A stretch of 64,000 bases of DNA from Prevotella sp. (lineage in GTDB: Bacteria > Bacteroidota > Bacteroidia > Bacteroidales > Bacteroidaceae): NCBI GenBank assembly GCA_017651265.1, contig JAGCDO010000029.1, positions 62,001-126,000 of the forward strand, written 5' to 3'. Every line of letters begins with the position of its first letter. The first letter of the stretch is position 1. Made by a program: the position numbers and the translations under genes. Positions 42,993-51,998 of this stretch are shown here, piece after piece. The notes under the pieces are model-generated. The model saw nothing but the letters and a program-made list of their open reading frames with translations, was not told the DNA's origin and made no database searches.

Positions 42993-45900
42993 ATGAAAGG
43001 CGAGATATTGAGGAACGGAAAACGCTGCGGCAAGTTGTTGTTCGACTATTTGCCGTGTGTGAACTATGCTATGTTGCGTAATGGCGTAGCGACCTGCATC
43101 CAGTGCGTGGTGGAGAATGAAGACACCACCGACTGGCGGCAGGTAAAGGTAAGCGTGAGGGGAGAGCAGATAAAACCGCACGAGGTGGTGCTCGACTTTA
43201 TCCCACAGGGACAGCGCATACAGCTGAACAATCTCAAAATTGAGCCTGAACTGAATGCCTTGGTGAATAGTACCGAGAGCATACAAACGAAGTTCACCGT
43301 GAGTGTGAGCGTGGCTGATGAAGAGGTGTTACAGGAAGAATACGACATCAGTCTGCTGCCTTTCGACCAATGGCCGGGAAACAATGTGATGCCTCAGCTG
43401 CTCGCCTCGTTCGTTACACCCAACCATCCGCTGTTGTCGCGTGTAGGTAGCAAAGCCTCGCAGTTCATGGAGAAGTGGACGGGCAGCTCCTCGCTGGATG
43501 CTTATCAGACACAAGATAGAAACCGCGTGCGCTTGCAGGTGGCCGCTATCTATGAAGCCTTGCGCTCAGAATCCATCAGCTACTGTGAACCCCCGGCAAG
43601 CTTCGAGACGAGCGGTCAGCGGGTTCGTCTGGCCGACAAGGTGCTGACAGAGAAGTTAGGCACCTGTCTGGATACCTCCCTGCTCTTCGCCTCCTGTCTG
43701 GAATCCATCGGCGTGTTTCCCATCATCGTCATGATGCGCGGTCATGCCTTTATAGGAGCCTGGCTTGATGAGACCTTCTATCATCAGGAGGTATGCGACG
43801 ACAGCTCGTATCTGCTGAAACAGATGGCCGACGGAATCAATAATGTGGTGTTGGTGGAAACCACCTGCATGACCATGTCGGGGGCTGTTACCTTTGACGA
43901 TGCGGTTGGACAGGCTTCTCAGAAGATACATGACGAGCGTTCGTTTGTGTATTTCGTGGATGTTCATCGCTGTCGGTTGGGAGGAATCCGTCCGTTGCCC
44001 CAGCGAATCCAGAACGGGAACGAGTGGGTGCTGCCGAACGACGGGGTGGAGCATGAGAATGCTACTACGACCATTCGTATGCCCGATCACTATGCGCTCC
44101 ATTTGGATACACCTGAGACCGAGATTACCAAGCAGACCATCTGGGAACGGAAACTGTTGGATTTCTCCCTGCGTAATAACCTCATTAACTGTAAGGTGGG
44201 GCGCAGGGTGATTCCCTTTGTATCGTTCGACATCGACCTACTGGAAGACCATCTGCAGGCAGGAGAGGACTATACCGTGCTGCCTTATCCCAAGAAACAG
44301 ATAGATCCTGTGGAGGGGAGCATCTACGACTCGCATCTGCAGGCTTCCGACCTGAAGGAAATGGTGAGCGAGGAGGTGAAGGGGAATCATCGACTGGTGT
44401 CGTATCTCAGTGAGACGGAGTTGGCTACAGCCATGAAATTCGTTTACCGTGCCTCCAGGAACTCGTTGGAAGAAAATGGTGCGAACACACTGTTCCTCGC
44501 CATCGGTATGCTGAAATGGTACGAGAACGACAAGAGTATCATGGCCCGCTATGCCCCTGTACTGCTGATGCCGGTGGATATCCTGAGGAAGTCGGGCACA
44601 AACTATGTCATCCGAACCCGTGACGAAGAAACCATCATCAATACTACCTTGATAGAGCTGCTGAAACAGCAGTTCAAGATCAATCTGGGTGTGCTGGATC
44701 CCCTTCCCACAGACGACCATGGCGTGGATGTGAAACGTATTCTTGCCACCGTTCGTGAAGGGGTGAAGAACATGCACCGCTGGAACGTGATGGAGGAGTC
44801 GTTGTTAGGACTTTTCTCGTTCAACAAGTTCGTGATGTGGAACGACATACACAACAATGCAAAGAAGCTGAAGGAGAACGACGTGGTGAAGAGTCTGATG
44901 GAAGGGCGAGTAACCTTGAAAGACCTTGACCAGGTGGCGGATGCGAGAGAGGCAGACAAGAAGAGTCAGCCGTCGGATTATTGCATTCCCATCGACGTGG
45001 ATTCCTCGCAGCTGGAGGCGGTCATCGAGAGCGGGCGTGGCAAGAGCTTCATCCTATACGGTCCTCCGGGCACAGGAAAGAGTCAGACCATTACGAACAT
45101 GATTGCCAATGCGCTCTACCAGAACAAACGGGTGCTTTTCGTAGCCGAGAAGATGGCGGCGTTGGAGGTGGTGCAGAAACGTCTCACGAAGATCGGACTG
45201 GATCCGTTCTGCTTGGAGCTCCATTCTAATAAGGTGACCAAGACGCACTTCCTGACGCAGATGCAGAAAGCGCTCGACGTGGTGCATATCAAGGAACCAG
45301 AGGAATATAAGGCGACGTCGGAAAAGCTGTATGCTCATAGGCAGCAGCTGATTACCTATATAGAGAACTTGCACAGGAAGCAGTCATCGGGATTCTCACT
45401 CTACGACTGTATTTCGCGCCATCTGGTCATCAGCGAGGAGGAGATGAAAGGGGTGCTGCCGCCCGTCAGCGAGATCAACAAAGAGAAACTCAGCGAGTGG
45501 GTGGAAGAGATAGAAAGTCTGGCCACCGTGTTCAAGATTACAGGGCATCCCGCCGAGAATGCGTTGAACGGCTTGGAACCCAAGACGTTCCGTGAGGAGG
45601 ATGTGGCACGACTGCGCTCGCTGCTGATAGACTATAAGAACGATTACGACCAGCTGACGGCTATACTGCCGCGCTTGCCCATTGCTGTGGGGACAAACGA
45701 CCGGGATATCCTGATGGCTGATGCCATGGGGAAGATGATGGAGCAGACTCCGGTGATGACGGCCGACATGCTGAACATAGCGGCCAACCGACAGCGATAT
45801 GAGGCGTTGATTAAGGCCTTGGAAATGGGTAAGGAACGCGACAGTGTGAAAGACAATCTGCTATCCTCTTGTCAGGAGGATGCCCTTACCGCTGATACAA

Positions 45901-48494
45901 AGACATTATCTGCTAGGCATACAGAAATCTTGGGAAAGTGGTTCTTGCCGAAGTTCTTTGCCAAGCGGAGCTTTATGAAGCAGATACGACAGTTCTGTGC
46001 AGGGGCAAAGTTCGACGAGGTGCCCGAATTGCTTAAGACCATTGCCCATTATCAGGAGCTGCGCAATGGCGTGAAGGAGGAATCGGACCAGCTGTCGGCG
46101 CTGTTTGGGGCTGATGGTAAGGGCGATGCAGAGAAATGGCAGATCATTGAGCCTTCGCTGAAAGGAGCCTCACAACTGCTGCAGATGCTGATGGACTATG
46201 CCCAGCGGCATGATAGGAACGTGATGGAGGTGCGCAATGAGCTGCTGGAGCGAATGGGCGGTAGCTGGGATCTGTTCAGACAAAGCTACAATCAGTCGTT
46301 CAACACCGTTTCCACCCAACTGCAACAACTCCTGGCACTGGAGGAGGAGATGGTTCCACTGACGGATTTCGATTTGCCTATACAGAACTACCATTCTGAG
46401 ATAGCCAGTCATATAGACACCTGGATGACGCATCTGGGAGAGATCAAGGACTGGTGCTTGTGGATTGAGCGCAAACAGGCTTTGGAGGACAAGGGATTGA
46501 AGTGTGTACCCGATCATATCCTGCAGCAGCATGCGGATGCACAGCAAACGTCGCAGGCGTTCCAGAAGACTGTCTATCACTTGCTTACGATGGATATTGT
46601 GGATAAGGATCCGTCGTTGGCGAAGTTCAACGGACTGATTTTCGAGGAGCTGGTGGATAAGTACAAACAACTTACTTACTCGTTCCAGGATCTCAGTAAG
46701 AAGGAACTGTATTGCCGATTGGCAGCACGGATTCCCTCGCAGACGCTGGCTGCCGTATCGAATTCTGAGATGGGTGTTCTGAAACGGAACATCAATAATG
46801 GCGGTAGGGGCGTTAGTATCCGTAAGATTATCGACCAGATTCCTACCTTGCTGCCCAAGCTTTGTCCGTGCATGCTGATGAGTCCGATCAGTGTGGCGCA
46901 GTATATCGACATGGGAGGGGAGAAGTTCGACCTGGTGATCTTCGATGAGGCGTCGCAGATGCCAACAAGTGAGGCCATCGGTGCTATTGCCCGCGGTAAG
47001 GCGCTGATATGTGTAGGCGACCCGAAGCAGATGCCGCCTACAAGCTTCTTCACAGCGCAGTCGGTGGACGAGGATGAGGTGGAGATCGACGATATGGATA
47101 GTATCCTCGACGATTGTATCACGCTTTCCATGCCCGGTCATTACCTGTCTTGGCACTACCGCTCGAAGCATGAGTCGTTGATAGCCTTCTCGAATTTGCA
47201 GTATTATGACAGTAAGCTGCGCACCTTCCCCAGCGTGGATGACCAGCAGTCGAAGGTGCGTCTGGTGCAGATAGAGGGTGAGTATGACAAGGGTCATACA
47301 CGCTCGAATCCCGCTGAGGCTCATGCCATTGTGGATGAGGTGGTGAGACGACTGAAGGATCCTGAACTCTCAAAGCGAAGCATCGGTATTGTGAGCTTCA
47401 GTAAGGTGCAGCAGAACCTCATCGAGGATATCTTGATCGACGAGCTGACCAAGCATCCGGAGCTGGAGCAGAAGGCTTATCAGTGCGAGGAACCGATCTT
47501 CATCAAGAACCTGGAGAACGTGCAGGGTGATGAGCGCGACGTGATCTTATTCAGTGTGGGATACGGTCCTGACAAGCATGGAAAGGTGTCGATGAACTTC
47601 GGACCGCTGAACAACGAAGGCGGTGAGCGCCGACTGAACGTGGCTGTGAGTCGTGCTCGCTATGAGATGATTGTCTTTGCCACGCTGCGGGCTGAGCAGA
47701 TCGACCTGAAACGCTCTAGCGCAAAGGGTGTGGAAGGACTGAAGAGCTTCATTGAGTACGCAGGGAAGGGTACACTGAACCTGACACAGAGTATGGTGGC
47801 AGCCAATAACCTGCAGGATGCAGCCGAGAACGACTTGGTGCGTATCATTGCAGAGGAACTGCGCAGTCATGGCTACGAGGTGATGACACATGTAGGCCGG
47901 AGTCAGTTTAAGATCGACTTGGCGGTGCTGAACCCCGAGAATAAGGATGAGTATATGATGGGTATCCTGTGCGACGGACGAAACTACTATGATACCAAGA
48001 CCACTCGCGACCGTGAGATTGTGCAGCCTGGGGTGCTGACAGGATTAGGTTGGAATGTGATGCGGGTGTGGGCGGTTGACTGGTATGGAAACCACCAGCA
48101 GGTCATCGACCGTCTGCTGAAACGACTGGATGACATCAAGAACAATATCAAGCAGGAGGCGGCTGCATCTGAAGAGGCGAAGAAAATCGCCTCGCAGGCG
48201 TTTACGCTGAAAGGAATGGTCATGGAGAAGAAGGAGGAATACAGACTGCCGTGGCGCTATGAGCATAAGGATATCGATGAGATTCCATCGGAAGAGGTGC
48301 AGAAGGCAGTACTCTACAACGTGAAAGGAGCTGTTTCCATTCCGATGGATGATCTGAAACGACTGACGGTCAAACTGCTGGGATTCGCTCGTCGTACAAA
48401 ACGCATCGATCGCGCCGTGGAGCTGGCAGTAGCAAAATTGCAGCAAAAAGATAAGGTGACGGTTATCGACAACGTGGTGACCATCAAGGAATAA
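42993..48494 (+). CDS. DUF4011-type superfamily 1 helicase with C-terminal nuclease-like domain
   Basis: An 1833-residue protein. Residues about 215-275 look like a transglutaminase-type cysteine protease (LGTCLDTSLLFASCLE, RGHAFIGAW, VLVETT). About 375-470 is DUF4011 (TIWERKLLDFSLRNNLINCK). The helicase has Walker A YGPPGTGKSQTITN (about 690), Walker B VIFDEASQMP (about 1317), GDPKQMPP, WHYRSKHESLI, VQGDERDVILFS and LNVAVSRARYEM. About 1630-1690 is a Vsr/MTES_1575-like nuclease fold (FKIDLAVLNP; ILCDG; GLGWNVMRVWAVDW), followed by a C-terminal DUF3320-like segment. The usual IECDG reads ILCDG here. Related proteins are suspected anti-phage factors; no partner gene is adjacent. Single gene with its own promoter and terminator. 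Confidence 0.85.
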   Translation: MKGEILRNGKRCGKLLFDYLPCVNYAMLRNGVATCIQCVVENEDTTDWRQVKVSVRGEQIKPHEVVLDFIPQGQRIQLNNLKIEPELNALVNSTESIQTKFTVSVSVADEEVLQEEYDISLLPFDQWPGNNVMPQLLASFVTPNHPLLSRVGSKASQFMEKWTGSSSLDAYQTQDRNRVRLQVAAIYEALRSESISYCEPPASFETSGQRVRLADKVLTEKLGTCLDTSLLFASCLESIGVFPIIVMMRGHAFIGAWLDETFYHQEVCDDSSYLLKQMADGINNVVLVETTCMTMSGAVTFDDAVGQASQKIHDERSFVYFVDVHRCRLGGIRPLPQRIQNGNEWVLPNDGVEHENATTTIRMPDHYALHLDTPETEITKQTIWERKLLDFSLRNNLINCKVGRRVIPFVSFDIDLLEDHLQAGEDYTVLPYPKKQIDPVEGSIYDSHLQASDLKEMVSEEVKGNHRLVSYLSETELATAMKFVYRASRNSLEENGANTLFLAIGMLKWYENDKSIMARYAPVLLMPVDILRKSGTNYVIRTRDEETIINTTLIELLKQQFKINLGVLDPLPTDDHGVDVKRILATVREGVKNMHRWNVMEESLLGLFSFNKFVMWNDIHNNAKKLKENDVVKSLMEGRVTLKDLDQVADAREADKKSQPSDYCIPIDVDSSQLEAVIESGRGKSFILYGPPGTGKSQTITNMIANALYQNKRVLFVAEKMAALEVVQKRLTKIGLDPFCLELHSNKVTKTHFLTQMQKALDVVHIKEPEEYKATSEKLYAHRQQLITYIENLHRKQSSGFSLYDCISRHLVISEEEMKGVLPPVSEINKEKLSEWVEEIESLATVFKITGHPAENALNGLEPKTFREEDVARLRSLLIDYKNDYDQLTAILPRLPIAVGTNDRDILMADAMGKMMEQTPVMTADMLNIAANRQRYEALIKALEMGKERDSVKDNLLSSCQEDALTADTKTLSARHTEILGKWFLPKFFAKRSFMKQIRQFCAGAKFDEVPELLKTIAHYQELRNGVKEESDQLSALFGADGKGDAEKWQIIEPSLKGASQLLQMLMDYAQRHDRNVMEVRNELLERMGGSWDLFRQSYNQSFNTVSTQLQQLLALEEEMVPLTDFDLPIQNYHSEIASHIDTWMTHLGEIKDWCLWIERKQALEDKGLKCVPDHILQQHADAQQTSQAFQKTVYHLLTMDIVDKDPSLAKFNGLIFEELVDKYKQLTYSFQDLSKKELYCRLAARIPSQTLAAVSNSEMGVLKRNINNGGRGVSIRKIIDQIPTLLPKLCPCMLMSPISVAQYIDMGGEKFDLVIFDEASQMPTSEAIGAIARGKALICVGDPKQMPPTSFFTAQSVDEDEVEIDDMDSILDDCITLSMPGHYLSWHYRSKHESLIAFSNLQYYDSKLRTFPSVDDQQSKVRLVQIEGEYDKGHTRSNPAEAHAIVDEVVRRLKDPELSKRSIGIVSFSKVQQNLIEDILIDELTKHPELEQKAYQCEEPIFIKNLENVQGDERDVILFSVGYGPDKHGKVSMNFGPLNNEGGERRLNVAVSRARYEMIVFATLRAEQIDLKRSSAKGVEGLKSFIEYAGKGTLNLTQSMVAANNLQDAAENDLVRIIAEELRSHGYEVMTHVGRSQFKIDLAVLNPENKDEYMMGILCDGRNYYDTKTTRDREIVQPGVLTGLGWNVMRVWAVDWYGNHQQVIDRLLKRLDDIKNNIKQEAAASEEAKKIASQAFTLKGMVMEKKEEYRLPWRYEHKDIDEIPSEEVQKAVLYNVKGAVSIPMDDLKRLTVKLLGFARRTKRIDRAVELAVAKLQQKDKVTVIDNVVTIKE

Positions 48495-48530
48495 TCCATC
48501 ACCATCGTTTTGAAAGGGTATATAACGAGA

Positions 48531-48568
48531 GAGAGGATGTGCTTGTGGCGCATCCTCTCACTTCTTTG
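48531..48568 (+). terminator. Terminator-like hairpin after the helicase gene
   Basis: GAGAGGATGTGC (48531-48542) pairs with GCGCATCCTCTC (48548-48559), loop TTGTG, one G-U pair. The following stretch (ACTTCTTTG) is only moderately T-rich. Confidence 0.6.
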
Positions 48569-48896
48569 TTAGTAATCTTAAACAACTACGGTCCATCTCG
48601 AACCCCTTTGAATAAAACATCTAACTTCAACTAATCTATGTACTTGTTCTATCTAAACTATTGTAGTTACGTAATTGGTTCATATAAATAGAAGCATTAC
48701 TAAACAAAAACCTAACAAAACTGACAAAACTCTCGTTATCATTTTTTCCATTGCAAAGATATGGATAATAAATGGAATATATGTCCTGGGTATGTATTAT
48801 ATTCCTCCAGTTTTGTATCATGGATACATTTGAGATACTATTTGATATATCATGGATAGTGAGGGATACATCAAAGAGGGCATAAAGGGAGAAAAC
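48569..48896. other. AT-rich spacer without a recognisable gene
   Basis: About 330 bp between the helicase terminator and the 3' end of the HsdR_N gene. The only structure noticed is a repeated TATCATGGATA (near 48817 and 48847). I see no gene in it. Confidence 0.6.
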
Positions 48897-49346
48897 CTAT
48901 AGGTCTTGATACTTGGGAATATCTTCCAGATAGGTGTATTGTTGGTGTTCGTGATCCAGGCGACAGCAGATGTGTTGCATACCGTTGGAGACAATCAGGT
49001 AGTCAACATGTAACAGGTAGTTGTATACGGTAATCTGGTCGAACACCTTCTGACTGAGGGCAACGGTGGGGGCTTTGTATTCGATGATCATCCTGGGCTT
49101 CGTCTCCTTATTATATAATAAGGTGTCGCAGCGTAACGACTTGTCACCTACCTGCAGCTGCACCTCATTGGCCAGCAGTCCTTGAGGATACTGCTTGTGC
49201 TCGATGAGGTAGTGCACGAAATGCTGGCGTACCCACTCCTCAGGCGTCAGGGCAACGTATTTCCGGCGTAAGACGTCGAAAATCATGCGCTTTCCTTGCC
49301 TTTCTGCAATTTTTATTTCGTAGGATGGTAGGTTTAATCGATACAT
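48897..49346 (-). CDS. Stand-alone HsdR N-terminal (PD-(D/E)XK-like) domain protein
   Basis: A 149-residue protein of the HSDR_N_2 type (PF13588): YVALTPEEWVRQHFVHYL, LRCDTLLYNKETKPRMIIEYKAP, and DQITVYNYLLHVDYLIVSNG. D...D-T and E-Y-K in these segments correspond to the nuclease core. The start is ATG 49346 because the TATCTTTG box at 49376-49383 lies within the longer frame (49406). It is not a restriction enzyme: there is no helicase, methylase or specificity subunit nearby. The pairing with holA is common in Bacteroidota, which hints at a housekeeping DNA role (inference). Confidence 0.8.
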   Translation of the reverse strand: MYRLNLPSYEIKIAERQGKRMIFDVLRRKYVALTPEEWVRQHFVHYLIEHKQYPQGLLANEVQLQVGDKSLRCDTLLYNKETKPRMIIEYKAPTVALSQKVFDQITVYNYLLHVDYLIVSNGMQHICCRLDHEHQQYTYLEDIPKYQDL

Positions 49347-49375
49347 TTTTGTAATTTTGCAGTCGTAACCGTCTG

Positions 49376-49406
49376 CAAAGATACGATTAAGCGAGCACAA
49401 AGCCAA
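49376..49406 (-). promoter_or_regulatory. Promoter of the HsdR_N gene
   Basis: On the minus strand TTG (49404-49406) and TATCTTTG (49376-49383), 20 bp apart. It is contained in the first unit of a 77-bp-period duplication. Confidence 0.7.
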
Positions 49407-49524
49407 ATAAAACTGCGTTTTATTATGGTTTGTCGAGCGGAAGTATCTTATGTAAAGATGTGATTAAGCGAGCACAAAGCCAAATAAAACTGTGTTTTAT
49501 TATGGTTTGTCGAGCGAAAGTATC
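49377..49524 (+). repeat. Tandem duplication of a 71-bp promoter-containing segment
   Basis: Units 49377-49447 and 49454-49524 differ at four positions out of 71. Each contains AATAAAAC TG(C/T) GTTTTATT, a hairpin, and the motif GATTAAGCGAGC whose complement recurs at 51.9 kb. The second unit's -7 box is degenerate (CATCTTTA). It lies between the divergent HsdR_N and holA genes. Confidence 0.85.
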
Positions 49525-49563
49525 AGTTGTAAAGATGGTATTTATTCTGTAAACGAGTAAAGA

Positions 49564-50595
49564 ATGGCTGAAAAGAAGTCTGGTGGAACCGCTTTCGAGA
49601 CAATCATGCACGACCTGAAGGCCGGGCAGTATGCTCCTGTCTATGTATTGATGGGTGAGGAGTCGTACTATATCGACCGGATAACCGACTATATCGCAGA
49701 GCATGTGCTGCGTGAGGAGGAGCGCGACTTCAATCAGACCGTGGTGTTTGGGGCTGATGTTACTGCTGGACAGGTGGCTGATATGGCTCGCCGCTTCCCG
49801 ATGATGGCCGAACGACAGGTGGTGATCGTGAAAGAGGCGCAGAATATCAAGAACTGGGAGCGCCTGGAGGCGTATTTCGAGAAGCCACAGCCTACCACCG
49901 TATTGGTTTTGGCCTATAAAAACGGTACGATTGACGGTAGAAAGAAGGTTGTGACTAAAGCTCAGAAGTGCGGAGTGGTGTTCGAGAGCAAGAAAAAGCG
50001 CGATTATGAACTGCCGGGCTTCATCGAGGGCTATCTGAAAACGAAACAGTGCACGATAGACAATAAGGCTACCCTGATGATAGCAGATCATATCGGTGCC
50101 GACCTGAGTCGTCTTACTTCTGAACTCGACAAGGTGGTGATGGCACTGCCGGAGAATGATCGGCGAATCACACCTGAGGTGGTGGAACAGCAGATAGGGG
50201 TGAGCAAGGACTTCAACGGCTATGAGTTGCGAAGTGCCATTGCGAACCGTGATATAGTGAAGGCAAATAGGATTGTGAAATATTTTGACAGCAATCCAAA
50301 GTCGGGTAGTGCGTTCATGTTAATCCCGTTGCTCTTTTCTTTTTTCCAGAATTTGATGATCGCGTATTATACACCTGGTGGGAGAGGAGAAAACGAGGTT
50401 GCCAGGTGGTTGGATCTGAGAAATGGATGGGCTGCCAAGGAGTATGTTTTGGGCATGAGAAATTACTCGGCGATGAAAGTGATGCAGATAATCTATAAAA
50501 TTAGAGAGATTGATGCCAAAAGTAAGGGACTTGATAACCCCAATACTGGTGTGGGAGAACTACTGAAAGAGCTCGTCGCCTTCATTTTTTACTAA
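49564..50595 (+). CDS. holA: DNA polymerase III subunit delta
   Basis: A 343-residue clamp-loader subunit that opens the beta sliding clamp. PVYVLMGEESYYIDRITDYI near residue 25 is the typical start; QNIKNWERLEAYFEKPQPTTVLVL, IADHIGADLSRLTSELDKVV and the C-terminal KGLDNPNTGVGELLKELVAFIF match the family. Length is normal. It is divergent from the HsdR_N gene and followed by a terminator. A clear promoter was not seen; it may lie in the 71-bp duplication. Confidence 0.92.
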   Translation: MAEKKSGGTAFETIMHDLKAGQYAPVYVLMGEESYYIDRITDYIAEHVLREEERDFNQTVVFGADVTAGQVADMARRFPMMAERQVVIVKEAQNIKNWERLEAYFEKPQPTTVLVLAYKNGTIDGRKKVVTKAQKCGVVFESKKKRDYELPGFIEGYLKTKQCTIDNKATLMIADHIGADLSRLTSELDKVVMALPENDRRITPEVVEQQIGVSKDFNGYELRSAIANRDIVKANRIVKYFDSNPKSGSAFMLIPLLFSFFQNLMIAYYTPGGRGENEVARWLDLRNGWAAKEYVLGMRNYSAMKVMQIIYKIREIDAKSKGLDNPNTGVGELLKELVAFIFY

Positions 50596-51289
50596 AATAG
50601 ACCCGTTTTTTTCGCTGGTTTTTCCTGTTTTCCTCCCTTTCGCGGAGGATTTTTTGTGCCGAAAAGTCGATAAATACAAAGGTTTCCGCGTGTTTGAACC
50701 CCTCTCAGTTTTGCGTATTTTGAATTGTTCTTGCCGTGGTGCGGAAAAGCTTCTGGATTTTGATTTTTGAGGAAAAACGAAGGGGAGAGATTTGGTGTTA
50801 GTGATTATTAACATTCGGTTTCCCGATATTTGGATTTACAAACACAACATTTTGATTCAATATTTAAATTTGCAAAGTTGAATAATTTGCTTTTGTGTGA
50901 TATTTACAATTGTAATACATTACATTTAGATAACTAAAAGCATGGGTTTGGATTTGTGAAAACATTATTATTCACACCACCTGCGGGGCATATAACCACT
51001 TGCTAATCAGTTGTTTTTGTGAAAAACCAAGGAATTTGGAAGTATGATAACATTTCTCTATAAGTAAAAAACTGCATAAACGCCGTTAAAGTACTATAGA
51101 GAGCATAGGATAAGCAAATTAAGGCCAGATAGTTGTAAACAAGCACTTTACAAAGTCTTTGTCGTGTTTTAATACCTAAAATTTACGTTTGTTGATAACA
51201 TTTATGTTTCCATCTATCAATGTTTAGACACCTAAATTATTTATAAATCAAAAAACAAAGTTGTTTTTCTAAATTTCTTTTCATAAATG
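50596..51289. other. AT-rich intergenic region
   Basis: About 690 bp between holA and the promoter of the XRE gene, very AT-rich from 50780 on. It contains the holA terminator at its start. No ORF with coding character, no tRNA and no clear promoter-terminator pair is seen. Confidence 0.6.
50631..50655 (+). terminator. Intrinsic terminator of holA
   Basis: TCCTCC (50631-50636) pairs with GGAGGA (50644-50649), loop CTTTCGC, followed by six T. Confidence 0.75.
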
Positions 51290-51320
51290 TTGTACGGGTC
51301 AAAATTTTGTTTTACCTTTG
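51290..51320 (+). promoter_or_regulatory. Promoter of the XRE-type regulator gene
   Basis: TTG 51290-51292 and TACCTTTG 51313-51320, 20 bp apart. The box falls in the longer frame from 51287, supporting the ATG at 51374. Confidence 0.7.
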
Positions 51321-51373
51321 TAAAGTCAATCGATTTTGGCAAAAATGACCGTTTTTTTAACCCTTACCAGACA

Positions 51374-51838
51374 ATGAAGGATAGAATCAGACAGATTATG
51401 GAGAGTCAGCACATGACTCAGACAACGTTCGCAAGTTTTATTGGGATGGCACCGGCGTCTCTTAGTAGCATCTTTAATGAACGCACCCGCCCCACCTTGA
51501 ATATGGTTGAAGCCATCAAGAGTAAAATTCCTGCCATCAGTCTCGACTGGCTGATGTTTGGTAAGGGACCGATGTATGAGGATCAAAAAGATGGTGCCAA
51601 TGAGTCAACTCCAGCTGCCGACACGAACAGTCGTGAACAGGAACTCGACTTCACTACTCCTCCAACTGTGGCCTCTGGAGGCTATCAGGATGGTAGAAAC
51701 ATGCAGGGTGTATATCGTACACCTAATAATCCTGTGAGAAACGAAGTGAAATATATTGACAAACCTAAACGCGAGATTGTTGAAATCCGGGTGTTCTTTG
51801 ATGATGGCACTTGGGAATCGCTCGTACCTAAAAAATAA
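51374..51838 (+). CDS. XRE-family helix-turn-helix protein
   Basis: A 154-residue protein. Residues about 1-65 form a HTH_3-like DNA-binding domain (MKDRIRQIMESQHMTQTTFA, FIGMAPASLSSIFNERTRPTL, then LDWLMFGKGPMY). The middle is a low-complexity acidic/polar linker; the C-terminal 25 residues (KREIVEIRVFFDDGTWESLVP) form a short beta-rich tail conserved in Bacteroidales relatives. It is a single gene with its own promoter. The target genes are unknown. Confidence 0.8.
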   Translation: MKDRIRQIMESQHMTQTTFASFIGMAPASLSSIFNERTRPTLNMVEAIKSKIPAISLDWLMFGKGPMYEDQKDGANESTPAADTNSREQELDFTTPPTVASGGYQDGRNMQGVYRTPNNPVRNEVKYIDKPKREIVEIRVFFDDGTWESLVPKK

Positions 51839-51883
51839 TAAGGTATAGTTTTTTTGCACGCTACATCGCTTGTTATTTGCTCG

Positions 51884-51990
51884 TTCTCTCGCTTAATCGT
51901 ACCTTTGGCTTCGCCGAAGGTACTTTCGCTCGGAAATCCAAAGAAAAACAAGCTTTTCTTTGGTATTTCTCTCGCTTAATCGTACCTTTG
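51884..51990 (+). promoter_or_regulatory. Duplicated promoter segment upstream of pyrK
   Basis: A 24-nt stretch ending in TCGTACCTTTG occurs at 51884-51907 and, identically, at 51967-51990. The downstream copy has a TTTG at 51959-51962, 20 bp from its TACCTTTG (51983-51990), and is the likely pyrK promoter. The upstream copy is followed by ACCTTTGGC TTC GCCGAAGGT, a hairpin. Between them is another inverted repeat (CCAAAGAAAA 51938-51947 with TTTTCTTTGG 51954-51963). Confidence 0.65.
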
Positions 51991-51998
51991 CACTTGAT

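Noticed and set aside
48897-49346. Type I restriction enzyme R subunit
   Set aside because: Only the N-terminal nuclease-like domain is present, with no helicase part and no hsdM or hsdS nearby; the pairing with holA is a standard one in this phylum.
50660-51289. Possible non-coding RNA in the AT-rich gap between holA and the XRE gene
   Set aside because: A TAAATTTG box exists at 50865-50872 but no -33 element at the right distance and no terminator follows.
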